From contig CBDHGH010000003.1 of the NCBI GenBank assembly GCA_965263065.1, positions 1,984,001 to 2,048,000 on the forward strand: DNA of 64,000 bases. Direction: 5' to 3'. Below, piece by piece: positions 24,146-32,817 of this stretch. This stretch comes from TK10-74A sp965263065 (GTDB lineage Bacteria; Chloroflexota; Dehalococcoidia; Bin125). The notes under the pieces were generated by a model that was not told where the DNA came from, ran no database searches, and worked only from the letters and a program-made list of their open reading frames with translations. Positions within the stretch are counted from its first letter, which is position 1; every line of letters starts with the position of its first letter. A program made the position numbers and the translations under genes.

Positions 24146-27100
24146 TCAGGGGTCGCAGTCGGGCAGGCGGAGTTGGTCGAGGTCGTTGAAAACGACGTCG
24201 TGGAGGGCGGGCGGGATGCAACCGGTCAGGCCCGGGTTGTGGCTGACATACAAGTATTCCAACGCGGTCAGCGACGCCAGGGCTTCCGGGATCGGGCCGG
24301 TGAGTTGGTTGGAGTGGAGCGTGAGGATCTCCAGGTTCTGTAGGGATCCCAACGCTTCGGGGATCGCACCCGTCAACTGGTTGGTGTCCAGCCGCAGATC
24401 GTTCAGACTGCCCGCCGACCCCAGTTCCGCCGGGATCGGGCCGCTCAGACGGTTGCCCTCCAGCCGGAGACGATGCAGCTTCGGCAGCCCCCCGAGGTCA
24501 GCCGGGATAGGGCCGGTCAGGTGGTTGTTCTGGAGTTCTAGGGATTCTAAGTGGCGCAGCGAGCCCAACTCATCTGGAATCGGGCCCGTCAGTTGGTTGT
24601 CGTTCAGAATCAGAATTCCCAACTCCGGCATTGAGCCCAGCGTCGCCGGGATCGGACCGCTGAGTTGGTTATCGGGCAGATCCAGCCGGTATAGACGCGG
24701 CAGGGATCCAAGCTGTGCGGGGATTGGTCCCGTGAGTTGGTTGCCGCCCAAGTTCAAGTACTCGAGATGCCGCAGCGCCGCTAGTTCGACGGGAATCGGC
24801 CCACTCAGTTGGTTGTGAGCAAGATCCAACTGCCGCAAGTTGGGCAAGGATCCCAACTCCGAGGGGATCCCGCCCGCCAACTGGTTGCCGGCCAAACGCA
24901 GGGTCTTCAGGGTACCCAGGGAGCCGAGCGCCGCCGGGATCGCACCGCTGAGCAGGTTGTTCTGCAGACGCAGGAACTCCAGGGTGCCCAGGGATCCGAG
25001 CGCCGCCGGGATCGCGCCGCTGAGCAGGTTATCGTTGAGCGACAAGATCTGCAGCCTGGGTAGGGACGCGAGTTCGGCGGGGATCGCTCCGCTCAACTGG
25101 TTGTCGCTTAGGTCCAGAACCGAGAGTTTGGGCAGCGATCCGAGTTGGGCGGGAATCACCCCGGTCAGTCGATTGCGGCCTAGGTACAAGATTTCCAGTG
25201 AGTCAAGCGAACTCAACTCTGCCGGGATCCCGCCCGTTAACTGGTTGCCGCTCAGGCTGAGGTGCGAAAGTTGGCTAAGGGATCCGAGCCATGCTGGGAT
25301 CGCGCCGCTCAGCTGATTGCCGTTGAGCCCCAGGAGTCGCAGATCGCGCAGTGAGCGCAGCGCTGCCGGAATCGGGCCGCGCAGTTGGTTGTGGCTCAGA
25401 CGCAGGTACTCCAACTCGTGCAGGGATCCCAGCGCTGCGGGGATCGGGCCAGTCAGCCGGTTGATCCCAAGCGACAGTGTCGTGAGATTGTGCAGGGTGC
25501 CCAGCGCCGCCGGGATGGGGCCGCCCAGTTGGTTGTCACTAAGGCCTAGGGAGGTGAGGTTGCGCAGAAATCCCAACTCCGCCGGGATTCCGCCTGTCAA
25601 CCGGTTGTGCCCTAGGTACAGGGTTTCCAGGTCGCGCAGCGATGCCAGTTGCACGGGGATCGGCCCGGTCAGTTCGTTCGCGTCTAACTTCAGTGACCGC
25701 AGGGTTCTCATGGACCCCAGCCAGTCCGGGATCGGGCCCCTGAGATGGTTCCTGCGTAGGCTCAGATTCTCTAGCTTGCGCAGAGAGGCGAGTTCCGCCG
25801 GGATGGCGCCACTCAACTGGTTGAAGCCCAGCGACAGCTGGGTCAGATTGCGCAGAGCCCCCAGCGCCGCCGGGATCGGGCCGCTGAGGTCGTTGCTGTC
25901 CAGATCCAGATACCGCAGCTTGCGCAGAGAGGCGAGCTCCGCCGGAATGGTCCCACTCAACTGGTTGTAGTCCAGCGACAGTTCGGTCAGGTTGCGCAGC
26001 GCGCCAAGTGCTACGGGGATCGTCCCCGTCAGCTGGTTGCCGCGGAGCGACAGGGATTCGAGGTCGTGCAGCGCTCCGAGGTCCGGCGGGAGCAATCCCG
26101 TCAGTTCGTTGCGGCTGAGCCGCAAGACCCTCAGGCCCGTCAGGCCAGCCAGTTGCGGTGGAATTCGGCCCGTGAGACCACGCAAGTGCAAGTCCAGTCC
26201 GGAGACGCGTAGCGGCGTGCCCCCGACGATGAGCCCACCCCACTCCGCGATCGGGACGGCCGGATCCCAGTTGAGGGCAGCCTCGCCCCTGAGCGGGTCC
26301 TTGACGGCGAGGAGGGTGACGCAGTCCGACACGAGGCCGGGGTTGTCGGCGGGGCTGGGAACCGCCGTGCCGTTCTCGCACGGCGGTGGAGGACAGTCGG
26401 GGAGGGGGAGGTCGTCGAGGTCGTTGGTGGGGACGTTACGCAGCGCAAGCGGGACACAGCCGGTGAGGCCGGGGTTGCGACTCAACTCCAGGTAGGCCAG
26501 GTCCTCCAACTCCGCCAGCGCGGGCGGCATCGGGCCGCTGAGGTCGTTGCTGCGCAGATAGAGCGTGGTCAGGGCGCGCAGGCCCCCGAGTTCCGCGGGG
26601 ATCGGGCCGCTGAGTTGGTTGTGGGACAGGGCCAGATTGCGGAGCGTGGACAGCGCCCCCAGCTCGGCCGGGATCGGGCCGCTCAGGACGTTGCTCTGCA
26701 GCCACAGCGATTGCAGTTCCGGCAGCCCGCTCAGCGATGCGGGGATCGGCCCGCTGAGTTGGTTGTTGCTCAGAGCCAGGGATCGCAGCTTGCCCAGCGA
26801 TCCCAGCACCGCGGGGATGGGACCGCTCAGTTGGTTGTGGTGCAGCCAGAGGTACCACAGGCTGCGCATGTCCCCCAGCGCCGCGGGGATCGGGCCCGAC
26901 AGTTGGTTGAAGGACAGATCGAGGCGCCAGAGCGCCCCCAGGCCCGCCAGTTGCGCCGGGATCTGGCCCGTGAGATCGCGGCGCGCCAGATCGAGCGTTC
27001 GCACGCGCGGCGTGTCGCCAGCGACGCCGACGCCGTCCCATTCGCGAATCGGCACGTCGGCGTCCCAGTTGAGAGTGGCGTCGCCGGCGAGGACGTCCCT

Positions 27101-27256
27101 CGCGGCCAGCAGGATGTTGCAGTCGGCTACGAGAGCGGGGTTGGGGACGGCCGTACCGTCCTCGCAGGGCGAGGACGCGGCCTGGGCCGGGCCGGACGCG
27201 AGGCCCGCCAGCAGCACCGCAGCGAACAAAAGGAAGGAGAGGGCGCACTTCCGCAC
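24146..27256 (-). CDS. Secreted multi-module leucine-rich-repeat protein D (two modules)
   Basis: 1036 residues from GTG 27256, preceded by GAGGTGATCC (27266-27257). The signal peptide MRKCALSFLLFAAVLLAGLA differs from that of genes A-C but matches gene E. The first module has about 8 LRRs; the second, starting near residue 291 (CENGTAVPSPADNPGLV), has about 28, the longest uninterrupted run here. The first cap (LVADCNILLAARDVLAGDATLNWD) is closest to the fourth cap of gene A, not to the first caps. Repeats show local near-duplicates (two consecutive SGAIPAALGSLGTL units). Secreted, unanchored, ligand unknown. Confidence 0.88.
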   Translation of the reverse strand: MRKCALSFLLFAAVLLAGLASGPAQAASSPCEDGTAVPNPALVADCNILLAARDVLAGDATLNWDADVPIREWDGVGVAGDTPRVRTLDLARRDLTGQIPAQLAGLGALWRLDLSFNQLSGPIPAALGDMRSLWYLWLHHNQLSGPIPAVLGSLGKLRSLALSNNQLSGPIPASLSGLPELQSLWLQSNVLSGPIPAELGALSTLRNLALSHNQLSGPIPAELGGLRALTTLYLRSNDLSGPMPPALAELEDLAYLELSRNPGLTGCVPLALRNVPTNDLDDLPLPDCPPPPCENGTAVPSPADNPGLVSDCVTLLAVKDPLRGEAALNWDPAVPIAEWGGLIVGGTPLRVSGLDLHLRGLTGRIPPQLAGLTGLRVLRLSRNELTGLLPPDLGALHDLESLSLRGNQLTGTIPVALGALRNLTELSLDYNQLSGTIPAELASLRKLRYLDLDSNDLSGPIPAALGALRNLTQLSLGFNQLSGAIPAELASLRKLENLSLRRNHLRGPIPDWLGSMRTLRSLKLDANELTGPIPVQLASLRDLETLYLGHNRLTGGIPAELGFLRNLTSLGLSDNQLGGPIPAALGTLHNLTTLSLGINRLTGPIPAALGSLHELEYLRLSHNQLRGPIPAALRSLRDLRLLGLNGNQLSGAIPAWLGSLSQLSHLSLSGNQLTGGIPAELSSLDSLEILYLGRNRLTGVIPAQLGSLPKLSVLDLSDNQLSGAIPAELASLPRLQILSLNDNLLSGAIPAALGSLGTLEFLRLQNNLLSGAIPAALGSLGTLKTLRLAGNQLAGGIPSELGSLPNLRQLDLAHNQLSGPIPVELAALRHLEYLNLGGNQLTGPIPAQLGSLPRLYRLDLPDNQLSGPIPATLGSMPELGILILNDNQLTGPIPDELGSLRHLESLELQNNHLTGPIPADLGGLPKLHRLRLEGNRLSGPIPAELGSAGSLNDLRLDTNQLTGAIPEALGSLQNLEILTLHSNQLTGPIPEALASLTALEYLYVSHNPGLTGCIPPALHDVVFNDLDQLRLPDCDP

Positions 27257-27327
27257 GGATCACCTCGGTCCGTACACGTCGCCCCCACCCAGGGACTACG
27301 GTACCGCATCGGGAGCAGGATGGCACG

Positions 27328-28356
27328 CTAGGGCGCGCAGTCAGGCAGACCGACCTCCCCCAGGTCATGGCGACGGACGTCCCGCAGCGACGGGGGGACG
27401 CAGCCGGTCAGACCGACGTTGCCGCTCAGCCGCAGCGACGTGAGATCGCCGAGCGACGCCAGTTGCGCCGGGATCGGGCCCGTGAGTTGGTTGTCGTCGA
27501 GGTGCAGGCGCTTGACGCTGTGCAGGCCTGCGAACGACGCCGGGATCGCGCCGCGCAGCTGGTTCCGCTCGAGCAACACGTCGAGCACCTCGCTCAGCGA
27601 TCCGAGCGCCGCCGGGATGGCGCCGCTCAGTTGGTTGTCCTTCAGCCAGAGGAGGCGCAGACCGTCCAGCGACCCCAACTCGGCTGGGATGCGGCCCGTC
27701 AACTGGTTCTCGTGCAGCAGCAGCGAGATCAGGCCGGAGAGCGATCCCAGCGCCGGCGGGATCGCGCCCGTCAGTTGGTTGTCGTACAGCCACAGGCGCT
27801 TGAGGACGGGCAACGCCCCCAGTTCCGCCGGGATGCGGCCGGTGAGTTGGTTGTCGTGCAGCCAGAGCTGGCGCAGGCTTGGCAGCGACCCCAGGGCGGG
27901 CGGGATCGACCCGCTGAGCTGGTTGGCGTCGAGCCACAGGATTTCCAGATGGCGCAGCGACCCCAACTCGGGCGGGATCGGCCCCGTCAGCCGGTTGTGG
28001 TGGAGGCCCAGCTCGCGCAACTCCCGGACGTTGGCGAAGTGCGGCGCGACGCGGCCCGTGAGGCCGCGCGACCGCAGGTGCAGCTTCCACACGCGCGGCG
28101 GGTCGCCGCCCAGGGTGACGCCGTCCCACTCGGCGATGGGCGCGTCGCCGCCCCAGTTGAGCGGCGTGCGCGCGCTGAACTGGGTTTTGGCGGCGAGCAG
28201 GTTGGCGCAGTCGATGACGAGGCCGCGGTTGGCATCGGGGTCGGCGACGACGACGCCGTTCTCGCAGGTGGGGGGCGCGGCCTGGGTCGGGCCGGACGCG
28301 AGGCCGGCGAGCAGCAGTGCCGCGAACAAGAAGAAGGAGAGGGCGCACTTGCGCAC
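27328..28356 (-). CDS. Secreted single-module leucine-rich-repeat protein E
   Basis: 342 residues from GTG 28356, preceded by GAGGTGATCC. The signal peptide (MRKCALSFFLFAALLLAGLA) is the gene D type. The cap (CENGVVVADPDANRGLVIDC, then LLAAKTQ) is the gene A/B/C type, so the protein is a natural hybrid. About ten LRRs follow and it ends with GCVPPSLRDVRRHDLGEV and a final LPDCAP. It is the smallest family member and shows the minimal unit: signal, cysteine cap, LRRs, cysteine end cap. It is 71 bases upstream of D in the same direction. Confidence 0.88.
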   Translation of the reverse strand: MRKCALSFFLFAALLLAGLASGPTQAAPPTCENGVVVADPDANRGLVIDCANLLAAKTQFSARTPLNWGGDAPIAEWDGVTLGGDPPRVWKLHLRSRGLTGRVAPHFANVRELRELGLHHNRLTGPIPPELGSLRHLEILWLDANQLSGSIPPALGSLPSLRQLWLHDNQLTGRIPAELGALPVLKRLWLYDNQLTGAIPPALGSLSGLISLLLHENQLTGRIPAELGSLDGLRLLWLKDNQLSGAIPAALGSLSEVLDVLLERNQLRGAIPASFAGLHSVKRLHLDDNQLTGPIPAQLASLGDLTSLRLSGNVGLTGCVPPSLRDVRRHDLGEVGLPDCAP

Positions 28357-28542
28357 GGATCACCTCGGCTCGTCTCCGTCGCCCCTACTCCGACAGCCTA
28401 GCCCCAATCCGACGCCGCGCCGGGCGCGTACCCTCGTCATGAGTGACCGCCCCCACGGCGACCACTTCCCCCACCGGCACGAGATGCGGTGATAACCTGC
28501 CCCCGACGACGGCGGACGGGGCCCACGAACGAGTGAGGATCG

Positions 28543-30396
28543 ATGCGCGCCTTGTTGACCCACCCGACCGACCGAACCACCCCGACCACCCTGGCCGTCG
28601 CCCGCTGGGGCGCCGTCCCGCTGCTGATCCTGCTGCTGCTGACCCTCACCGCGGCGCTCGCGGCGGCGGCCTGCGGCGGCGGCGATGACGCCGCCGACAG
28701 CACCGCCCGCGCGACCTCGGCCACGCGCGAGGATCGCGACGCCGACGCCACGGCGGGCGCCCAGGCGGACGACGGCGATGCCGCCGCACAGGGCCAGAGC
28801 GAGGGCCAGAGCCAGGATCAGAGCCAGAGCCAGAGCCAGCCCGAGGCCCAGGCCGACCCGCAGGAGCGCGCGACCCCGGCCAGCGCCGGCCCGTCCGGCA
28901 ACGATCTGCGCGTCGCCTTGTCCTCGCCCCTCACCCTCGACCCGGCGCTCACCACCAGCGTCTCCTCGGCCCGCTTCGTCGTCGAGATCTTCGGCGGCCT
29001 GCTCAGCCTCAGCCCGGACTTGCAGCTGATCCCCGACCTCGCCGAGGCGCTGCCCGAGTTCACCCAGAACGACGACGGCACCGTCACCTACACCTTCAAC
29101 CTGCGCCGTGACGCCCTCTTCCACAACGGCCGCCGCGTCCAGGCCGACGACGTCAAGTGGAGCATCGAGCGCCACGCCGCCCCCGAGACCTTCTCCCCCG
29201 TCGCGCCCGACTTCCTCAACGACATCGTCGGCGCCGTCGACTACATGCGCGGCCGCGCCGACGAGATCAGCGGCATCGAGGTAATCGACGACAACACCAT
29301 CCAGATCACCATCGACTCGCCCAAGCCGTACTTCCTCTTCAAGCTCACCTACCCCACGTCCTTCGTCGTCGACCGCCAGCAGGTCGAAAACGACCCCCGC
29401 AACTGGGCCTCCAGCCCCAACGGCACCGGGCCCTTCAAGTTGGCCGAGTGGAACCTGGGCGAGGGCCTCATCCTCGAGCGCTGGGACCGCTACCACCTTG
29501 AGCCCGCGCTGGTCGACCGCGTGATCGTGCGCTTCGCCGGCGGCGGCCTCACCCAGTACGAGAACAACGAGGTCGATATCGCCGACATCGGCACCAACGA
29601 CATCGAGCGCGCCCGCGACCCCAGCTCGGACCTCAACGCCGAGTTCGTCAGCCGCAACGAGCTGTCCGTCTTCTACATCGGCTTCAACACCCAGCAGCCG
29701 CCCTTCGACGACCGCGACGTGCGCCGCGCCCTGGCCATGGCGATCGACAAGCAGACCATCGCCGAGGTCGTGCTGCAGTCCATCGCCCCCGTCGCGCACG
29801 GCATCATCCCGCCCGGGCTGGCCGCCTTCGACGAGAGCTTCGGCGGCCTCCCCTTCGACCCCGAACGCGCCAAGGAGTTGCTCGACGCCTCCTCGTACGC
29901 CGGCACGCCCTTCCTCGACAACATCCGCATCACCGTCCCCGGCGCCGGCGCGACGCCCGGCAACGTCATCGTCGCCATCCAGGACATGTGGAGCACGAAC
30001 CTGGGCCTGCAGGTCGAGATCCAGCAGGTCGAGGCCGCCAACTTCTTCTCCGAGCTCGACCAGGGCCTCTACCAGGCCTTCAGCCTGGGCTGGATCCTCG
30101 ACTACCCCGACCCGGAGAACATCGTCGACCTGCTCTTCCACTCCGCCTCGCTGCAGAACAACCCCGCCTACCAGAGCGATGAACTGGACGCCCTCGTCGA
30201 GGAGGCGCGCGGCGAACTCGACGCCGACCGCCGCATCGAGCTCTACCGCGAGGCCGAGCGCGTCATCATCGAGGATGCGCCCTGGGCGCCGCTGTTCTTC
30301 GGCACCGCCAACCAGGTCATCAAGCCCTATGTGACCGGCTACGTGCCGCCGCGCTCGATCATTCCGCACCTGCGCTACATCGGTCTCGAGCAGTAG
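28543..30396 (+). CDS. Oligopeptide/dipeptide ABC transporter substrate-binding lipoprotein
   Basis: 617-residue extracytoplasmic solute-binding protein of family 5. A hydrophobic signal ends in the lipobox LAAAAC (Cys44). A Ser/Gln/Asp-rich linker (about residues 45-115, with SQSQSQ runs) spaces the domain from the membrane. The binding domain has FNLRRDALFHNGRRVQADDV, typical of the family, and a late YPDPENIVDLLF segment. It probably captures peptides or similar solutes for the two permeases downstream. A TACCCT -10-like box is at 28429-28434. The ATPase subunits are not in the window. Confidence 0.93.
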   Translation: MRALLTHPTDRTTPTTLAVARWGAVPLLILLLLTLTAALAAAACGGGDDAADSTARATSATREDRDADATAGAQADDGDAAAQGQSEGQSQDQSQSQSQPEAQADPQERATPASAGPSGNDLRVALSSPLTLDPALTTSVSSARFVVEIFGGLLSLSPDLQLIPDLAEALPEFTQNDDGTVTYTFNLRRDALFHNGRRVQADDVKWSIERHAAPETFSPVAPDFLNDIVGAVDYMRGRADEISGIEVIDDNTIQITIDSPKPYFLFKLTYPTSFVVDRQQVENDPRNWASSPNGTGPFKLAEWNLGEGLILERWDRYHLEPALVDRVIVRFAGGGLTQYENNEVDIADIGTNDIERARDPSSDLNAEFVSRNELSVFYIGFNTQQPPFDDRDVRRALAMAIDKQTIAEVVLQSIAPVAHGIIPPGLAAFDESFGGLPFDPERAKELLDASSYAGTPFLDNIRITVPGAGATPGNVIVAIQDMWSTNLGLQVEIQQVEAANFFSELDQGLYQAFSLGWILDYPDPENIVDLLFHSASLQNNPAYQSDELDALVEEARGELDADRRIELYREAERVIIEDAPWAPLFFGTANQVIKPYVTGYVPPRSIIPHLRYIGLEQ

Positions 30397-30403
30397 CGAC
30401 GCC

Positions 30404-30434
30404 GTCCGGCGGGCGCCCCGCGCGCCCGCCGGAC
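30404..30434 (+). repeat. Perfect 13-bp hairpin between the binding-protein and permease genes
   Basis: GTCCGGCGGGCGC (30404-30416), loop CCCGC, then GCGCCCGCCGGAC (30422-30434). No U-tract follows, so partial termination or 3'-end protection of the binding-protein mRNA is more likely than full termination. This would give more binding protein than permease. Structure seen; effect inferred. Confidence 0.75.
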
Positions 30435-30464
30435 CCAGCACGCGGCCGGGGGAGGGGACGGCGC

Positions 30465-31448
30465 ATGAGTTCCAGCCTCTGGGTCTTCATCGTCCGCCGC
30501 ATCGCCATCGCCCCCATCACGCTCTTCGCGGTGCTGCTCGTCACCTTCGCGCTGACGCAGGTCGCCCCCGGCGACCCCGTCCGCATCATCACCGGCCAGC
30601 GCACCCCCGACCCCGAGCGCGCCGAGCTGATCCGCGAGGAGTTCGGGCTCAACGGCTCCTTCGCGGAGCGCTTCGGCAACTACGTGGTCGGCTTCGTGCA
30701 GGGCGACCTGGGCCTCTCGTACTTCAACCGCAGCCCCCAGCGCACCGTCCAGGAGCTGCTGGGCGAGCGCATCTGGGTCTCCGCCCAACTCGGCCTGATC
30801 TCCCTGGCGCTCACCTATCTCTTGGGCATCCCGCTGGGCGTCTTCGCCGCCCTGCACCGCGGCGACTGGAAGGACCCCGGCCTGATCGGCGGGCTGATGG
30901 TCTTCAGCGCCATCCCCTCGCTCGTCTTCCTGCCGCTCTTCGCCTGGCTGCTCGTCTTCCAGCTCGACGCCGTCTTTCTCTTATTCGGCTTCGACATCCC
31001 CGCCGTCTGGGTGCCCGGCGACCCCGCCTCGTACCTGATCCCGGTGGTCGTGCTCACCCTGCCCGGCCTGGCGGGCATGGCCCGCTTCGTGCGCGTCAGC
31101 GTGCTCACGGTGATCGATGAGGACTACGTCCGCACCGCCCGCGCCAAGGGGCTCGGCCAGCGCGCCGTCGTCTACGGGCACGTGCTGCGCAACGCCCTGC
31201 TGCCGCTCTCCACCGTCATGGGGCTCAGCATCGTTGGCGTCGTCGGCGGCGCGATCATCGTCGAGACGCTCTACGGCGTGCCCGGCATCGGCGCCTTCAT
31301 CTTCCAGTCGGTGCTGCAGCGCGACTTCAACGTCCTGCTCGGCTTCACGATGCTCGTCGCCACGCTGCTGATCGCCTCCAACCTCATCGTCGATATCTGC
31401 TACGTCTTCATCGATCCCCGCATCCGCTACACCCGGCGATCCGCATGA
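30465..31448 (+). CDS. ABC peptide transporter permease, DppB/OppB type
   Basis: 327 residues with the N-terminal FIVRRIAIAPITLFAV segment common to this family, six predicted membrane segments and the EAA-like loop EDYVRTARAKGLGQRAVVYGH, which contacts the ATPase. The extracellular part carries the RTVQELLGERIWVSAQLG stretch. Start ATG 30465 follows a GGGGAGGGG site. Its stop overlaps the next permease start (ATGA). Confidence 0.93.
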   Translation: MSSSLWVFIVRRIAIAPITLFAVLLVTFALTQVAPGDPVRIITGQRTPDPERAELIREEFGLNGSFAERFGNYVVGFVQGDLGLSYFNRSPQRTVQELLGERIWVSAQLGLISLALTYLLGIPLGVFAALHRGDWKDPGLIGGLMVFSAIPSLVFLPLFAWLLVFQLDAVFLLFGFDIPAVWVPGDPASYLIPVVVLTLPGLAGMARFVRVSVLTVIDEDYVRTARAKGLGQRAVVYGHVLRNALLPLSTVMGLSIVGVVGGAIIVETLYGVPGIGAFIFQSVLQRDFNVLLGFTMLVATLLIASNLIVDICYVFIDPRIRYTRRSA

Positions 31449-32620
31449 CCGCCCGCGAGACGACCCCCCGCTCGCGCGTCATCGGCGCCCAGGCCGGCCT
31501 CGACCGCGTCCGCTCCGAGTCGCCCTGGCGTCGCGCCCTGCGCTCCCTGCTCAAGAAGCGCGTCGCCGTCGTCTCCCTGCTGGCCATCGTCGTCATCTAC
31601 GGCGCCGGGACGTACACCTTCCTCGACGCCTTCGGCGCCCCCACCGGGCTCCAGGACCCCACCAAGACCAACCTCACCCTGCGACGCCCCATCCGCGAGG
31701 GCGAACTCCTGGGCAACTTCGTCGCCCGCTACGGCGTCTCCGTCGAGACCGCCGCCCGGCTCAACCCCGAGCTCGCCGACGAGGCCGGCCCCTTCACCGA
31801 GGCCACCCTCCTGCCCGACGGCACCCAACTCGTTCTCCAGCTCGACGCCGCCCTCCAGCCCCCCTCCGCCGAGCACTGGTTCGGCACCGATCGCACCGGC
31901 CGCGACCTGTTCAGTCAGGCCCTCTTCTCGGCGCGCACCACGATCGTGATGACGATCATCGTCTTCCTGCTCGGCAGCCTCTTCATGGGGCTCGGCCTGG
32001 GCCTGCTGGCCGGCTACGCCGGCGGCTGGATCGACCAGCTGATCATGCGCATCGGCGACGTCATCCTGGGCATCCCCGGCCTGCTCGTGCTGATCGTCGT
32101 CAGCTCCGCCTTCCGGGAGCGCTGGACCGACGCCTTCACCGACATCGACACCTTCTTCGGCGGCAGCTTCTTCATCGAGCAGGGCGTCGACCACATCACC
32201 CTCCTGGTCGTCGCGCTCACCTTCTTCGGCTGGGTCGACACCGCCCGCTTCGTCCGCGCCCAGACCCTCTCCCTGCGCGAGGCCGACTTCATCCTCGCCG
32301 CCGAGTCGATCGGCGCGCGCACGCCGCGCATCCTCGTGCGCCACCTCTTCCCGGGCATCCTGCCCTGGATCATCGTGGGGCTCTCGGCGACCTTCGCCGG
32401 CGTGGCCGGCGCCGAGGTCGTGCTGACCTTCCTCGGCATCGGCATCCAGCCGCCGACGGCCTCCTTCGGCGCGATGATCGCCGACGCCGGCGGCATCCGC
32501 ACCTTCAGCCTGCACCCCCACCTCTTGCTCGTCCCCGGCGTCACCGTCGCCGTGATCATCTTCTCGTTCAACCTGCTCGGCGACGCCGTCAACGACGTCG
32601 TCAATCCCCGCGGCCGCTGA
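31445..32620 (+). CDS. ABC peptide transporter permease, DppC/OppC type, with a LysM-like loop insertion
   Basis: 391 residues, about 90 longer than usual DppC. After the first membrane segment (about 40-60) comes an extra outer loop with a LysM-like pattern at about 82-134: IREGELLGNFVARYGVSVE, then ARLNPEL, and LPDGTQLVL. The conserved HWFGTDRTGRDLFSQ motif follows at 144-158, then the remaining membrane helices and the EAA loop near 280-300. The insert may bind peptidoglycan or extend the receptor dock; this is inferred. No ATPase genes follow; the next gene is tig. Confidence 0.9.
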   Translation: MTARETTPRSRVIGAQAGLDRVRSESPWRRALRSLLKKRVAVVSLLAIVVIYGAGTYTFLDAFGAPTGLQDPTKTNLTLRRPIREGELLGNFVARYGVSVETAARLNPELADEAGPFTEATLLPDGTQLVLQLDAALQPPSAEHWFGTDRTGRDLFSQALFSARTTIVMTIIVFLLGSLFMGLGLGLLAGYAGGWIDQLIMRIGDVILGIPGLLVLIVVSSAFRERWTDAFTDIDTFFGGSFFIEQGVDHITLLVVALTFFGWVDTARFVRAQTLSLREADFILAAESIGARTPRILVRHLFPGILPWIIVGLSATFAGVAGAEVVLTFLGIGIQPPTASFGAMIADAGGIRTFSLHPHLLLVPGVTVAVIIFSFNLLGDAVNDVVNPRGR

Positions 32621-32702
32621 AACACCCGTGGCCGCTGAACACGACAGTGGTCTCTGACGTTCGGCCTACGCACGCCGCCCTGGGCCGGGCCGGAGCGCTT
32701 GA

Positions 32703-32817
32703 TATACTGACCCACACTGCTCGCCACTGAAGCTCGAACAACGCCAGCCGAACGAAGCAAGCCGAACAACGCCAGCCGAACAAAGCAAGCCAACAACACA
32801 TGTCTCACGCCGCATGA
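32703..32817 (+). promoter_or_regulatory. Leader of trigger factor: TATACT box, two 28-base direct repeats and a 5-codon ORF
   Basis: TATACT at 32703-32708 is a good -10 hexamer, with no clear -35. Two 28-base repeats (32735-32762 and 32763-32790) differ at one base. An ATG at 32800 starts a five-codon ORF (MSHAA) whose TGA (32815-32817) overlaps the tig ATG. No Shine-Dalgarno is visible before either start, so unusual initiation or coupling is possible. Confidence 0.55.

Noticed and set aside
8510..28356. CRISPR-like or minisatellite arrays from the regular 72-base periodicity
   Set aside because: The periodicity is the codon image of 24-residue LRRs; no spacers or cas genes.
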